A stretch of DNA of 8,300 nt from a bacterium (GCA_021847535.1 JAJZMR010000052.1:1-8300); one strand, 5' to 3'; numbered from the stretch's first letter, positions 1 through 6,423 are shown. Numbers and translations are program-made. Notes: generated from the sequence alone by a model not told the origin.

Positions 1-567
1 CTGCTCCTGCTTGCCCTGATGCCCGAAGCCGTCAAGTTGGGTGTGATTGCCGCCGCATCCGGAATAACAGTCTATAGTGTTAATAAGGTGTGGCGATGGA
101 TCAAAATGAGCTTAGAGACGCCTTATGAAAAGAAAGTGGAAGAACTTAACAAAGAGCTTAAGGAATTTGAAAAAACGCAAAAAGAGCATAGCGTTTCTTT
201 TGAAAAATTGCTTGTTGACCATCAGCAACAATTTGAAAAACATCTCAATCAAGAGGTTGATCAACAGCTCGAGCAGGCCAAAACGCAACTGCAAGATCTT
301 TTGAAAGAATGGTTTAACGTAGTCGAAAATACCAATGCTCAGGTTATTACTGGCCTTGAAAAAAATAAAGATCAGCTCGTCCTATTTGAAAGTTACCTGC
401 CAGACGCGAAGAAACATGAATTTGCCAACATTTTATCTAAGATCACGCAGGAATCAGAAAAATTGAAAGGTTTGCACAGCATTCCTCAAGAAATTTTGAA
501 AAAATATAATCAACCAGACAACCCTTTTACACACTTTTTTAACCATTTATTTCAGAAAAAAAATTAA
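1..567 (+). CDS. Membrane-anchored coiled-coil protein, unknown function (5' partial)
   Basis: I do not recognise this protein. The first ATG in the window is at 19, giving 182 residues. However, there is no Shine-Dalgarno before it, and the frame is open to base 1, reading LLLLAL ahead of that Met, so the real start probably lies upstream. Numbering from the Met at 19, residues 5-27 are hydrophobic and end in an aromatic/basic patch (VWRWIK), as expected for a membrane anchor. Residues about 36-100 are rich in E, K, Q and L with heptad-like spacing and probably form a coiled coil, followed by a less regular helical region. The C-terminus (170-182) is rich in F, H and K. The layout is that of a single-pass protein with a soluble helical stalk. 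Attachment to the membrane is inferred from composition alone. A 135 bp gap separates it from the next gene, so it need not share a transcript with the HAD genes. Confidence 0.7.
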   Translation: MLLLALMPEAVKLGVIAAASGITVYSVNKVWRWIKMSLETPYEKKVEELNKELKEFEKTQKEHSVSFEKLLVDHQQQFEKHLNQEVDQQLEQAKTQLQDLLKEWFNVVENTNAQVITGLEKNKDQLVLFESYLPDAKKHEFANILSKITQESEKLKGLHSIPQEILKKYNQPDNPFTHFFNHLFQKKN

Positions 568-571
568 ATAA

Positions 572-583
572 CATTTTAAAATG
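572..583. repeat. 12-bp perfect palindrome after the first gene
   Basis: CATTTTAAAATG is self-complementary and begins 5 bp after the stop codon of the upstream gene. It is AT-rich and no T-run follows it directly, so it is a poor intrinsic terminator. It may simply reflect base composition. Confidence 0.4.
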
Positions 584-622
584 CTTGATTAAATCGATCC
601 TGTCGGTCAAAAGTGGGGCACG

Positions 623-653
623 TTGCAAAAAAAAATATCTCATATAGTATAAG
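623..653 (+). promoter_or_regulatory. Possible promoter for the HAD gene cluster
   Basis: TTGCAA at 623-628 and TATAAG at 648-653 resemble sigma70 -35 and -10 boxes, but the 19 bp spacer is longer than the preferred 17. They lie about 50 bp ahead of the HAD1 start at 703, where a promoter for this gene would be expected. The surrounding DNA is very AT-rich, so chance matches are likely. Confidence 0.3.
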
Positions 654-687
654 TGATAGTTGTAAATTAAAATTTATTATTGAACTT

Positions 688-694
688 AAGGAAG
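688..694 (+). promoter_or_regulatory. Shine-Dalgarno deciding the HAD1 start
   Basis: AAGGAAG lies 8 nt before the ATG at 703. This ATG opens directly into a signal-peptide-like sequence. The frame also has an ATG at 613, which would add 30 mostly polar residues in front of the signal sequence and has no ribosome binding site, so 703 is preferred. Confidence 0.7.
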
Positions 695-702
695 CTATAG
701 AT

Positions 703-1524
703 ATGAACTGTTCGTTTAAAAACCTCTTTTTCATTATCTTTTGTCTGAGCTCGTTTGTCTCTCATACACATACGGGCACTCATGAAATCAAAGCCGTTTT
801 TTGGAGCGACCCGGATATATTCGATCGGGATAGATGGGCTATTTTGAAAAATTTTGGTTTTTTTAGCAGCCTTTTTAATGCAGGTAGAACAAGCGAAATA
901 GAAGATACTTTTTTGGGCACGCTTATAGAAAAATTTGGTGCTCAAACTCAAATATATAAGGCAAATGACCCAAAAACAAACAAGCCCTTGCCCAATATCA
1001 TGCGTGAATGGCTTACAGGCCAAAAAACATCTGATGCTGTCCGTAAAGCGGCGCTCGAAACGTTTAAAAAAGATTCTTTCATACAAAAAATTGTTAAAAT
1101 GCTCTTTACTCCGGCAGAATTTCTGCATGTGACCTACCTTATTGATGATGCATTCAAGCTGATAAAAAAAATGAAGCCTGGCGTGATGCAGGTATTAGCA
1201 TCAAATTATGATCCCGGTTCTTACCATGAACTTAAAAAGTCTGCAGTAGGCACAAAAGTTTTGCCCTACTTCAAAGGCCATGTTTATGTATCTGGTATGC
1301 TCTTGAGCAAATTCCCCGAAGGAATCATATTACAAGATCCGGCATTCTTCAACTATGTCATAAATCAACTTAATCTTAAACCTGAAGAATGTCTGGTGAT
1401 CAACTCAGATCCTGCAGTTATCCATGCGGCAAAAAGCCTTGGCATGAAAACACTCGCTCATAACCATGGGGACCATAGCACGATTAAAAAACAACTCAAA
1501 GAATTAAACTTGCTTGTTAAATAA
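703..1524 (+). CDS. HAD1: exported HAD-fold protein with degenerate active site
   Basis: This gene encodes 273 residues and is the first of three tandem paralogues. Residues 1-25 form a probable signal peptide: a short basic start, the hydrophobic stretch FFIIFCLSSFV, then a polar HTHTG. Alignment by eye to the two neighbours covers the whole length. Shared landmarks include the LPxxxxxW(L/M)xG block at 96-106, the SNYD motif II at 167-170, and SAVG followed by VSGML at 180-200. The HAD catalytic residues are mostly gone. The nucleophile Asp position in motif I is Ser (WSDPD, 34-38), the KP of motif III becomes FP with a Lys one residue earlier, and the DD of motif IV becomes NS (234-235). 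I therefore infer an exported pseudo-phosphatase that may bind rather than hydrolyse. Only 17 bp separate it from HAD2, so co-transcription is likely. Fold assignment is fairly sure; function is unknown. Confidence 0.75.
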   Translation: MNCSFKNLFFIIFCLSSFVSHTHTGTHEIKAVFWSDPDIFDRDRWAILKNFGFFSSLFNAGRTSEIEDTFLGTLIEKFGAQTQIYKANDPKTNKPLPNIMREWLTGQKTSDAVRKAALETFKKDSFIQKIVKMLFTPAEFLHVTYLIDDAFKLIKKMKPGVMQVLASNYDPGSYHELKKSAVGTKVLPYFKGHVYVSGMLLSKFPEGIILQDPAFFNYVINQLNLKPEECLVINSDPAVIHAAKSLGMKTLAHNHGDHSTIKKQLKELNLLVK

Positions 1525-1541
1525 AAAAATAGGCTATACTC

Positions 1542-2366
1542 ATGAACGCAAGAATACGAAATTTTCTTTTTTTTATAAGTATAGTGATGAACCAGTTGAA
1601 TGCTTACATTATCCTCTTTGATCTTGGCAGAACACTTGTTGATGTCAATAAGCTCGCGTATGCTTACTATGAAATAGGGCTTATGGACCTTGTGTTAAAT
1701 GGGTTGATCAATGGCGGTAATTTTAATCCCCAAAAGCGGATGTTTGAAACATTGGAAAGGCTTGGGGGGAGCCAGAGCGATGTCATGCATGAAAAGGGCG
1801 TGCTCTTACCCAAAATTTATTGCGACTGGATGGCAGGCGCCTTTGATGATGCTCATAGTACACGTCAATGGATTCTTACACAAGTCGATGGCCTTCATAT
1901 GCAAGGCTTTTTCAACTCTGAGGTTGAATATCGCGTCATATATAATGCTATTCAAGCAATGTTTTCCCCTGAAAAGCTGGTAAAATATCAACAAGCTATC
2001 TGGCCTATGATAGCGCTGCTTGAGCGTATTGACAAAAAGGCGCACAAGGTTGTTGCGGTTACCAATTGGGACCAACATTCGTACCCGCTTTTTTTGGCAT
2101 CTGCCGTAGGCCAAGAGTTGCAAAAACATATCCACGCAGATGATATGATTGTGTCAGGCTACATAAAACATAACAAACCGAGCAGATATTTTTATCAGGC
2201 AATTTTTGAAAAATATGGTGATAATCCAGCCCAATATATTTTTGTCGATGATAACCCCTGCAATATCCTTGCAGCACAAGAATGTGGTATTACTTCTTTC
2301 CTTTTTACGGGCAATGAAGTCTCGATAGAAAAGGAATTTAAGAATCGATCGATTCTTAAGCCATAA
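1542..2366 (+). CDS. HAD2: exported HAD-superfamily hydrolase
   Basis: This gene encodes 274 residues. The N-terminus (residues 1-21) looks like a signal peptide: basic MNARIR, a hydrophobic core, then NA just before the HAD core. Motif I is FDLGRT (26-31), with the nucleophile at D27. The usual second Asp is replaced by Gly, as in DLGxx-type HAD proteins such as YihX. Motif II is the TN of VTNWD (174-175), motif III is K212 in NKPS, and motif IV is VDDNP (235-239). A mostly helical insertion (about 35-160), carrying the shared LPxxxxxWMAG block, sits where HAD cap domains occur. All core residues for phosphoryl transfer are present, so activity on a small phosphorylated substrate is plausible, but the substrate cannot be read from sequence. 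The ATG at 1542 is preferred over one at 1587 because it keeps the signal sequence intact. Its Shine-Dalgarno is weak (AGG at 1531). Confidence 0.8.
   Translation: MNARIRNFLFFISIVMNQLNAYIILFDLGRTLVDVNKLAYAYYEIGLMDLVLNGLINGGNFNPQKRMFETLERLGGSQSDVMHEKGVLLPKIYCDWMAGAFDDAHSTRQWILTQVDGLHMQGFFNSEVEYRVIYNAIQAMFSPEKLVKYQQAIWPMIALLERIDKKAHKVVAVTNWDQHSYPLFLASAVGQELQKHIHADDMIVSGYIKHNKPSRYFYQAIFEKYGDNPAQYIFVDDNPCNILAAQECGITSFLFTGNEVSIEKEFKNRSILKP
2338..2359. repeat. 22-bp perfect palindrome at the 3' end of HAD2
   Basis: The half-site TTAAGAATCGA is followed directly by its reverse complement. It lies inside the last codons of HAD2, ending 5 bp before the final base triplet of the gene. As RNA it could fold into a 9-bp stem with a GATC loop. 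A run of nine T (2388-2396) follows, but 28 nt further on, so it is not a textbook intrinsic terminator. It could be a transcript-stabilising hairpin, a weak attenuator, or a dimeric protein-binding site ahead of the HAD3 promoter region. Confidence 0.6.
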
Positions 2367-2397
2367 TCTCTACTGATTCATTCTTGATTTTTTTTTG

Positions 2398-2403
2398 TAT
2401 AAT
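2398..2403 (+). promoter_or_regulatory. Possible -10 box for HAD3 and the downstream operon
   Basis: A perfect TATAAT lies 41 bp before the HAD3 start, directly after TG and a nine-T tract. No good -35 box is found 16-18 bp upstream; TTGATT at 2384-2389 is too close. The 78 bp gap between HAD2 and HAD3 is the largest in this part of the window and the natural place for a new promoter. Confidence 0.45.
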
Positions 2404-2444
2404 TCATTACGCTCTCAATAAGGGGACAAAGGGAGCTTAATAAT

Positions 2445-3302
2445 ATGATGAAAAAAATTAGAATTCTCAGCATCTTATTTTTTATACACAGCAGTATAGT
2501 AAGCATATCGACTACAGACCCTTACCTGATTATATGGGACTTGGGCGACACGTTAATATACGTTACCATCCCTGGCATGGTTGCACAAATAGGCATCGCC
2601 GATTGCGTGTTATACCAACTTTTTCATGCCAAAGATCGTAATCACCTACAAAATCGTATTTTTGATGTCCTTGAAGCATATGGAGGCATTCAGGAGGGCC
2701 CACTCCATGACAGAAGTTACCATACCGCGAGTCATCGGCAATTACCCAAAGTGATGTGCGATTGGCTCGCAGGTATCATTCTGGAGCCGAAAAAATTGGT
2801 AAAAAAAATTCATCGAAAAATGAAGGAATTATCTGCACAGAACTTTTTTAAAAATGAACTTGAATACCGCATCATAAAAAATGCCGTGGCTGCAATATTT
2901 AATCCCGATGTTCTCATTAAAAATACACGCGTACTTAAAGAAGCATTAGAAATTGTCAAAGAAATCGCACTCAGCGGGCTTCACCGACAAACAATTCTTT
3001 CCAATTGGGATGGTGTTTCATATGACCAATTTAAAGCCAGCCCTGCAGGCCAAGAGTTATCACGCTATTTTAATATGGATGACATCACCATATCGGGAAT
3101 GCTCAACATTATCAAACCACAGCAGGTCATTTTTGAAGAATGCCTCAAGCGCTTTGGCGTAACGCCAGAAAAATGTATATTTATTGACGATCAAAAAGAA
3201 AATATTGATGCAGCCAGATCGTATGGCCTTATCGCGCTACAGATCAAAAATCATGATTTTAAACAGCTCAGAAAAGATCTTGCCTCATGGGGGATATTAT
3301 GA
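2445..3302 (+). CDS. HAD3: exported HAD-superfamily hydrolase
   Basis: This gene encodes 285 residues and is preceded by a good Shine-Dalgarno (GGGAG at 2431-2435). Residues 1-22 are a probable signal peptide (MMKKIR, then a hydrophobic core). HAD motifs are intact: WDLGDT (31-36) with nucleophile D32, the SN of LSNWD (186-187), K224 in IIKPQ, and IDDQ (247-250). The cap-like helical region includes the family block LPKVMCDWLAG (100-110). The match to HAD2 runs through the whole protein, notably the AGQELxxxxxxDDxxxSG segment, which is strong evidence for tandem duplication. HAD3 ends in an ATGA overlap with the cdaA-like gene, so it is translationally linked to the c-di-AMP/glmM cluster rather than only to its paralogues. 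The substrate is unknown; a periplasmic, surface or secreted location is inferred from the signal sequence. Confidence 0.8.
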   Translation: MMKKIRILSILFFIHSSIVSISTTDPYLIIWDLGDTLIYVTIPGMVAQIGIADCVLYQLFHAKDRNHLQNRIFDVLEAYGGIQEGPLHDRSYHTASHRQLPKVMCDWLAGIILEPKKLVKKIHRKMKELSAQNFFKNELEYRIIKNAVAAIFNPDVLIKNTRVLKEALEIVKEIALSGLHRQTILSNWDGVSYDQFKASPAGQELSRYFNMDDITISGMLNIIKPQQVIFEECLKRFGVTPEKCIFIDDQKENIDAARSYGLIALQIKNHDFKQLRKDLASWGIL

Positions 3303-4102
3303 TGAATATTTCTTTTTTTACCTCCTTAAGTGATCATGTACGCGATCTTTTTGAAATAACACTTTTGTGCGCAGGCTATTTTTTTGTCACAACTGCCCTG
3401 TGCAACCAACATGATAAAAAATTGCTTTATTACTGGTATGGGTACCATGCTGCTCTTATGATCAGCTACGGTGCATCGTTATACGCAATCTTTTTTTTAC
3501 TCGGGTCACTTTTCCCTGTTGTCGGTATGCTTTTTATTATATTATATGAACCCAGACTACAAAAAATGTTCGTCGTTCCACGTACCGTTGATCCACTCAT
3601 GCTCACCAATGCATCGAGCCATTGGATCGATGAACTTATAAAATTTTCCCTGATCCGGTTGCATGAACAAAAGGACTTATCTGTTATTATTGAATATGGC
3701 GACAAGCTCCATACGCTCATAACAACAGATACATATGTGCAAGCAGACCTTAAAAAAAATACCTTAGCGCTCTTGTATGATTCATTTGTACTGCCGCAGG
3801 ACCATTTTTTATGGATAACACATCGAGGAACTATCGTATCTCTTGCTGCACGCTGGAAAAATCATTCTTGGCAGGATACCATGAGACTGACCGCAGCATG
3901 CGATTGCATCGCGCTCCACTTATGCCCTGTTACGCGAAGTTTTACTATTATCCATGGATCGAAAATCATCGAGCGAGTCACGGCACATCACGCATTAAAT
4001 ATGCTCCATGAACTCCATCTTATTACTTTAAAAAATCTGAAGGATCCTCATGTTTCAACGACTCATGACACCACTTATAATGACACGACTTTTCCGTATT
4101 AA
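3299..4102 (+). CDS. cdaA: CdaA-like membrane diadenylate cyclase homologue, catalytic motifs degenerate
   Basis: This gene encodes 267 residues from the ATG at 3299, which overlaps the HAD3 stop (ATGA) and follows a GGGGGA ribosome site at 3289. An in-frame ATG at 3287 lacks a Shine-Dalgarno. Three hydrophobic segments (about 17-35, 46-66 and 68-83) are followed by YEPRLQKM (83-90), which matches the F-Q-P-E-L-R-R junction after the third helix of CdaA. A cytosolic domain at about 100-230 can be aligned by eye with the DAC domain. Active enzymes of this family make c-di-AMP from two ATP using DGA and (G)TRHR motifs. Here the equivalents read DHF (168-170) and DTMRL (193-197), and the SEE of the later block is absent. 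The order cdaA-cdaR-glmM is the classical one, which supports the assignment. I infer a weakly active, inactive or repurposed protein. The polar Thr/Asp/His-rich tail (250-267) overlaps the next gene. Confidence 0.75.
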   Translation: MMNISFFTSLSDHVRDLFEITLLCAGYFFVTTALCNQHDKKLLYYWYGYHAALMISYGASLYAIFFLLGSLFPVVGMLFIILYEPRLQKMFVVPRTVDPLMLTNASSHWIDELIKFSLIRLHEQKDLSVIIEYGDKLHTLITTDTYVQADLKKNTLALLYDSFVLPQDHFLWITHRGTIVSLAARWKNHSWQDTMRLTAACDCIALHLCPVTRSFTIIHGSKIIERVTAHHALNMLHELHLITLKNLKDPHVSTTHDTTYNDTTFPY

Positions 4103-4418
4103 CGCATCAATCATTATGGGCTTCTTCACCTGGTACCTACTCATGCAATTTCAGGTTATTACGGTCACCTGGCCGCTCCCTCTTTATTTTGATAATCTTT
4201 CACCTGATCTATCGCTTCAAGCCCCAGAACAGATAACCGTTACCTTACAAGGCACGCGCAAACTTCTTTATTCTTGCAAAAAAACAGGCGCCATACATTT
4301 GAATGGCGCATCGATTAAACCGGGGAAAAATTATTTTCTTCTCAAACAGAACAACCTTTTATTGCCTACGGCGATCAAGCTGGTAAACTATACACCAGTA
4401 GAAATTATAGCACCTTAA
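4050..4418 (+). CDS. cdaR: Minimal CdaR/YbbR-domain membrane protein
   Basis: This gene encodes 122 residues. One membrane helix (about 17-39) is followed by a single beta-rich YbbR-like domain (about 41-120): a PLYFDNLSPDL strand and turn, QITVTLQGTRKLL, a LNGASIKPGKNYF segment, then a final TPVEI strand. This is the repeat unit of CdaR, the extracytoplasmic regulator that binds CdaA and modulates c-di-AMP synthesis. Known CdaR proteins usually carry several YbbR repeats and are two to four times longer, so this is a minimal form. The start at 4050 has a GAAGGA ribosome site 5 nt upstream and overlaps the cdaA-like gene by 53 bp. In-frame ATGs at 4065 and 4080 would shorten only the cytosolic tail. 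Position between the cdaA homologue and glmM supports the call more strongly than the divergent sequence does. Confidence 0.7.
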   Translation: MFQRLMTPLIMTRLFRINASIIMGFFTWYLLMQFQVITVTWPLPLYFDNLSPDLSLQAPEQITVTLQGTRKLLYSCKKTGAIHLNGASIKPGKNYFLLKQNNLLLPTAIKLVNYTPVEIIAP

Positions 4419-4436
4419 TGCAATCATAAAAATACC

Positions 4437-5774
4437 ATGAATATAAGCTCGGGAAAAACTGTTTTTGGAACGGATGGCATCCGCGGTCGACTGGGAAGCG
4501 CTCTTTTTACCCAGCAACAATTATGTAATCTTGCGCACGCCATCAGCGCATGGTTAAAAAAAAGAAGTGCTCAATCAGCAACCAGACCACGAATTCTTAT
4601 CCTGCATGATACACGCAACTCATCCGGGTATATAAAATCACTTTTTAAAATGGTCTTTCTTTCGCAAACAATTGATATAGACGATGCTGGCGTTCTGCCT
4701 ACGCCGGCTGCAGATTTTTTAATTAAAAAAAAGGGCTATGATTGTGCTCTGATAATTTCAGCCTCGCATAACCCATGGTACGATAATGGCATCAAAATCA
4801 TCGATCGAACAGGCAAGCTTGATGCAGCGGCAGAAAAAATGATCGCCAGCCATTTAGACGACCTTCAACAGAGTGTCGATTATATCAATTTTGGCAACGA
4901 ATATATGCTGCATGGTACCGACGAATACCGCGCAATTATTGCCTCATTTTTTCAACCAAATTTTTTACAGGGTTTAAAAATTGTGCTTGATTGTGCTCAT
5001 GGAGCAACAAGCGCCGTTGCGCCAGCACTATTTCAAAACTGTGGGGCACAGGTTATAACCTTGCACAATCAACCAAATGGGTTTAACATTAATGACGCAT
5101 GTGGCTCCTTATATCCTGAAAAATTACGCACGGCGGTACTTGAACAACAGGCTGATTTTGGCTTTGCATTTGACGGCGATGGGGACCGCGTTCTTGCCGT
5201 TAATCGTATGGGCGAACTTAAAAATGGCGATGATTTTCTTGCGCTCTTAAGTACACATCCTGATTATAGTAAAGAAAGGATTATTGTCGGAACGACAATG
5301 ACCAATGTTGGTCTGGGAGCGTGGCTTGCACAAGCAGGGAAAAAATTGGTCAGAACACCCGTCGGGGATAAATATGTTGCCCAAGGGTTAGAAGAATACC
5401 AAGCTTTTTTAGGAGGCGAGCAATCGGGGCATATTATATTAAAAAATCATACGCACACAGGAGACGGTATTTTAGTTGCACTTAAAAGTATTGAAGCGGC
5501 CCTTTTGACAAACAACACAAACTTTAACACCTTTGTACCCTTTCCGCAGGTATTATTAACCATACCAGTAAAAAAAATGTGTAATCTTTCTGAAAATCCT
5601 TACCTACAGCTGATTGAGTATGCGCAGCAGCTTATCCCGTCAGGAAGAATTTCAGTACGCTATTCAGGAACAGAAAAAAATATGTTACGTATTATGGTAG
5701 AATCGGATCTACTGGCACAAGCACACACCATTGCACAAGATCTTGCATTATTATTACAAAGAGAGCTTTCATGA
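4437..5774 (+). CDS. glmM: Phosphoglucosamine mutase
   Basis: GlmM interconverts glucosamine-6-phosphate and glucosamine-1-phosphate, the cytosolic step leading to UDP-GlcNAc for peptidoglycan and lipopolysaccharide. The 445 residues match the usual length for the family. All four signatures of alpha-D-phosphohexomutases are in order: GTDGIRG near the start (11-17), the catalytic phosphoserine loop SASHNP (108-113, S110 the expected phosphoserine), the metal loop DGDGDR (246-251), the sugar-binding GGEQSGH (326-332), and the phosphate-binding RYSGTE (408-413). In the last loop the usual Pro after Glu is Lys (EKN). GGEQSGH and the gene order favour GlmM over a phosphomannomutase. It starts 18 bp after cdaR without a clear Shine-Dalgarno, so it may rely on translational coupling, and it ends in an ATGA overlap with the DUF502 gene. 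Confidence 0.93.
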   Translation: MNISSGKTVFGTDGIRGRLGSALFTQQQLCNLAHAISAWLKKRSAQSATRPRILILHDTRNSSGYIKSLFKMVFLSQTIDIDDAGVLPTPAADFLIKKKGYDCALIISASHNPWYDNGIKIIDRTGKLDAAAEKMIASHLDDLQQSVDYINFGNEYMLHGTDEYRAIIASFFQPNFLQGLKIVLDCAHGATSAVAPALFQNCGAQVITLHNQPNGFNINDACGSLYPEKLRTAVLEQQADFGFAFDGDGDRVLAVNRMGELKNGDDFLALLSTHPDYSKERIIVGTTMTNVGLGAWLAQAGKKLVRTPVGDKYVAQGLEEYQAFLGGEQSGHIILKNHTHTGDGILVALKSIEAALLTNNTNFNTFVPFPQVLLTIPVKKMCNLSENPYLQLIEYAQQLIPSGRISVRYSGTEKNMLRIMVESDLLAQAHTIAQDLALLLQRELS

Positions 5775-6400
5775 CTATGCAAAAAAAATTAAAGAAAATA
5801 TTCCAAACGATTAATTCACTCTTTCTCAAAGGACTTTTTACCTTACTACCACTTACGCTCACCGTCGCACTTATCAATTTTTTGTTTAACTTGATAAAAA
5901 CATGGCTCCACCCCGTTTATCAACTTGAACCAAAATCGTTACAAATGATTCCCCACTCAGAAATTATTTTAGTAATTATTGTTATTTTCTGCGTCGGCAT
6001 TATTATGCAATTATTTATTGTAACGCATGTTGTCGATACCATCGAAAATTCCATACTTAACAAAATCCCCCTTCTGCGGCAGGTTTATTTTGGGATAAAA
6101 CAGCTCGTAAACGCCCTTAATCCCAATGATCAGATAACATTTAAATATGTGGTACATGTGCCATTTGGCGCGACGGGAACCTATGCGCTCGGCTTTTTAA
6201 CTAATTATATTCGTGAAGATATGAGCCCATCGCGTGATGAAAAATATGTTTCAGTTTTTGTACCGACAACACCCAACCCAACAACAGGATTTTATCTGGT
6301 TGTCCCTGAAAAAAATTGTAAAATTCTCAATATCACCCGCCAAGAAGCGATGACTGTGATCATTTCAGGCGGCATCTTGCAGCCAGAAGATGCGCGGTAG
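5771..6400 (+). CDS. DUF502 family two-helix membrane protein
   Basis: This gene encodes 209 residues. After a basic N-terminus there is a first membrane helix (about 20-43, with the LLPLTLTVALI pattern of the family), a short loop, and a second helix (about 64-86). The soluble C-terminal part carries hallmark DUF502 sequences: IPLLRQVYFGIKQ (99-111), VFVPTTPNPTTGF (162-174), and EAMTVIISGG near the end (192-201). The family is widespread in bacteria and its biochemical role is unknown to me. It is the last gene of the run from HAD3 through glmM: its ATG at 5771 overlaps the glmM stop by four bases (ATGA), and a 96 bp gap with a likely new promoter follows. Co-translation with glmM suggests, but does not prove, a role related to the cell envelope. 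Confidence 0.88.
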   Translation: MTMQKKLKKIFQTINSLFLKGLFTLLPLTLTVALINFLFNLIKTWLHPVYQLEPKSLQMIPHSEIILVIIVIFCVGIIMQLFIVTHVVDTIENSILNKIPLLRQVYFGIKQLVNALNPNDQITFKYVVHVPFGATGTYALGFLTNYIREDMSPSRDEKYVSVFVPTTPNPTTGFYLVVPEKNCKILNITRQEAMTVIISGGILQPEDAR

Positions 6401-6423
6401 AAGATAATCTCCCTATCCGGGCC

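Noticed and set aside
667..1128. Minus-strand 153-codon open frame opposite HAD1
   Set aside because: It lies fully antisense to a gene with a signal peptide and paralogues; its product is Lys/Phe/Cys-rich without recognisable domains and no ribosome site is evident.
1535..1540. TATACT as a -10 box for HAD2
   Set aside because: It lies one base before the HAD2 start codon, so a transcript from it would lack the signal peptide start; HAD2 is more simply co-transcribed with HAD1.
1806..2135. Minus-strand 109-codon open frame opposite HAD2
   Set aside because: Antisense to a well-supported coding sequence, with no domain-like features; treated as a chance frame.
2388..2396. Nine-T run as an intrinsic terminator after HAD2
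   Set aside because: The nearest hairpin (2338-2359) ends 28 nt earlier, too far for a standard hairpin/U-tract terminator.
6401..6423. Terminator after the DUF502 gene
   Set aside because: The CTATCCGGGCCTAG stretch only partly pairs with itself and no T-run follows.
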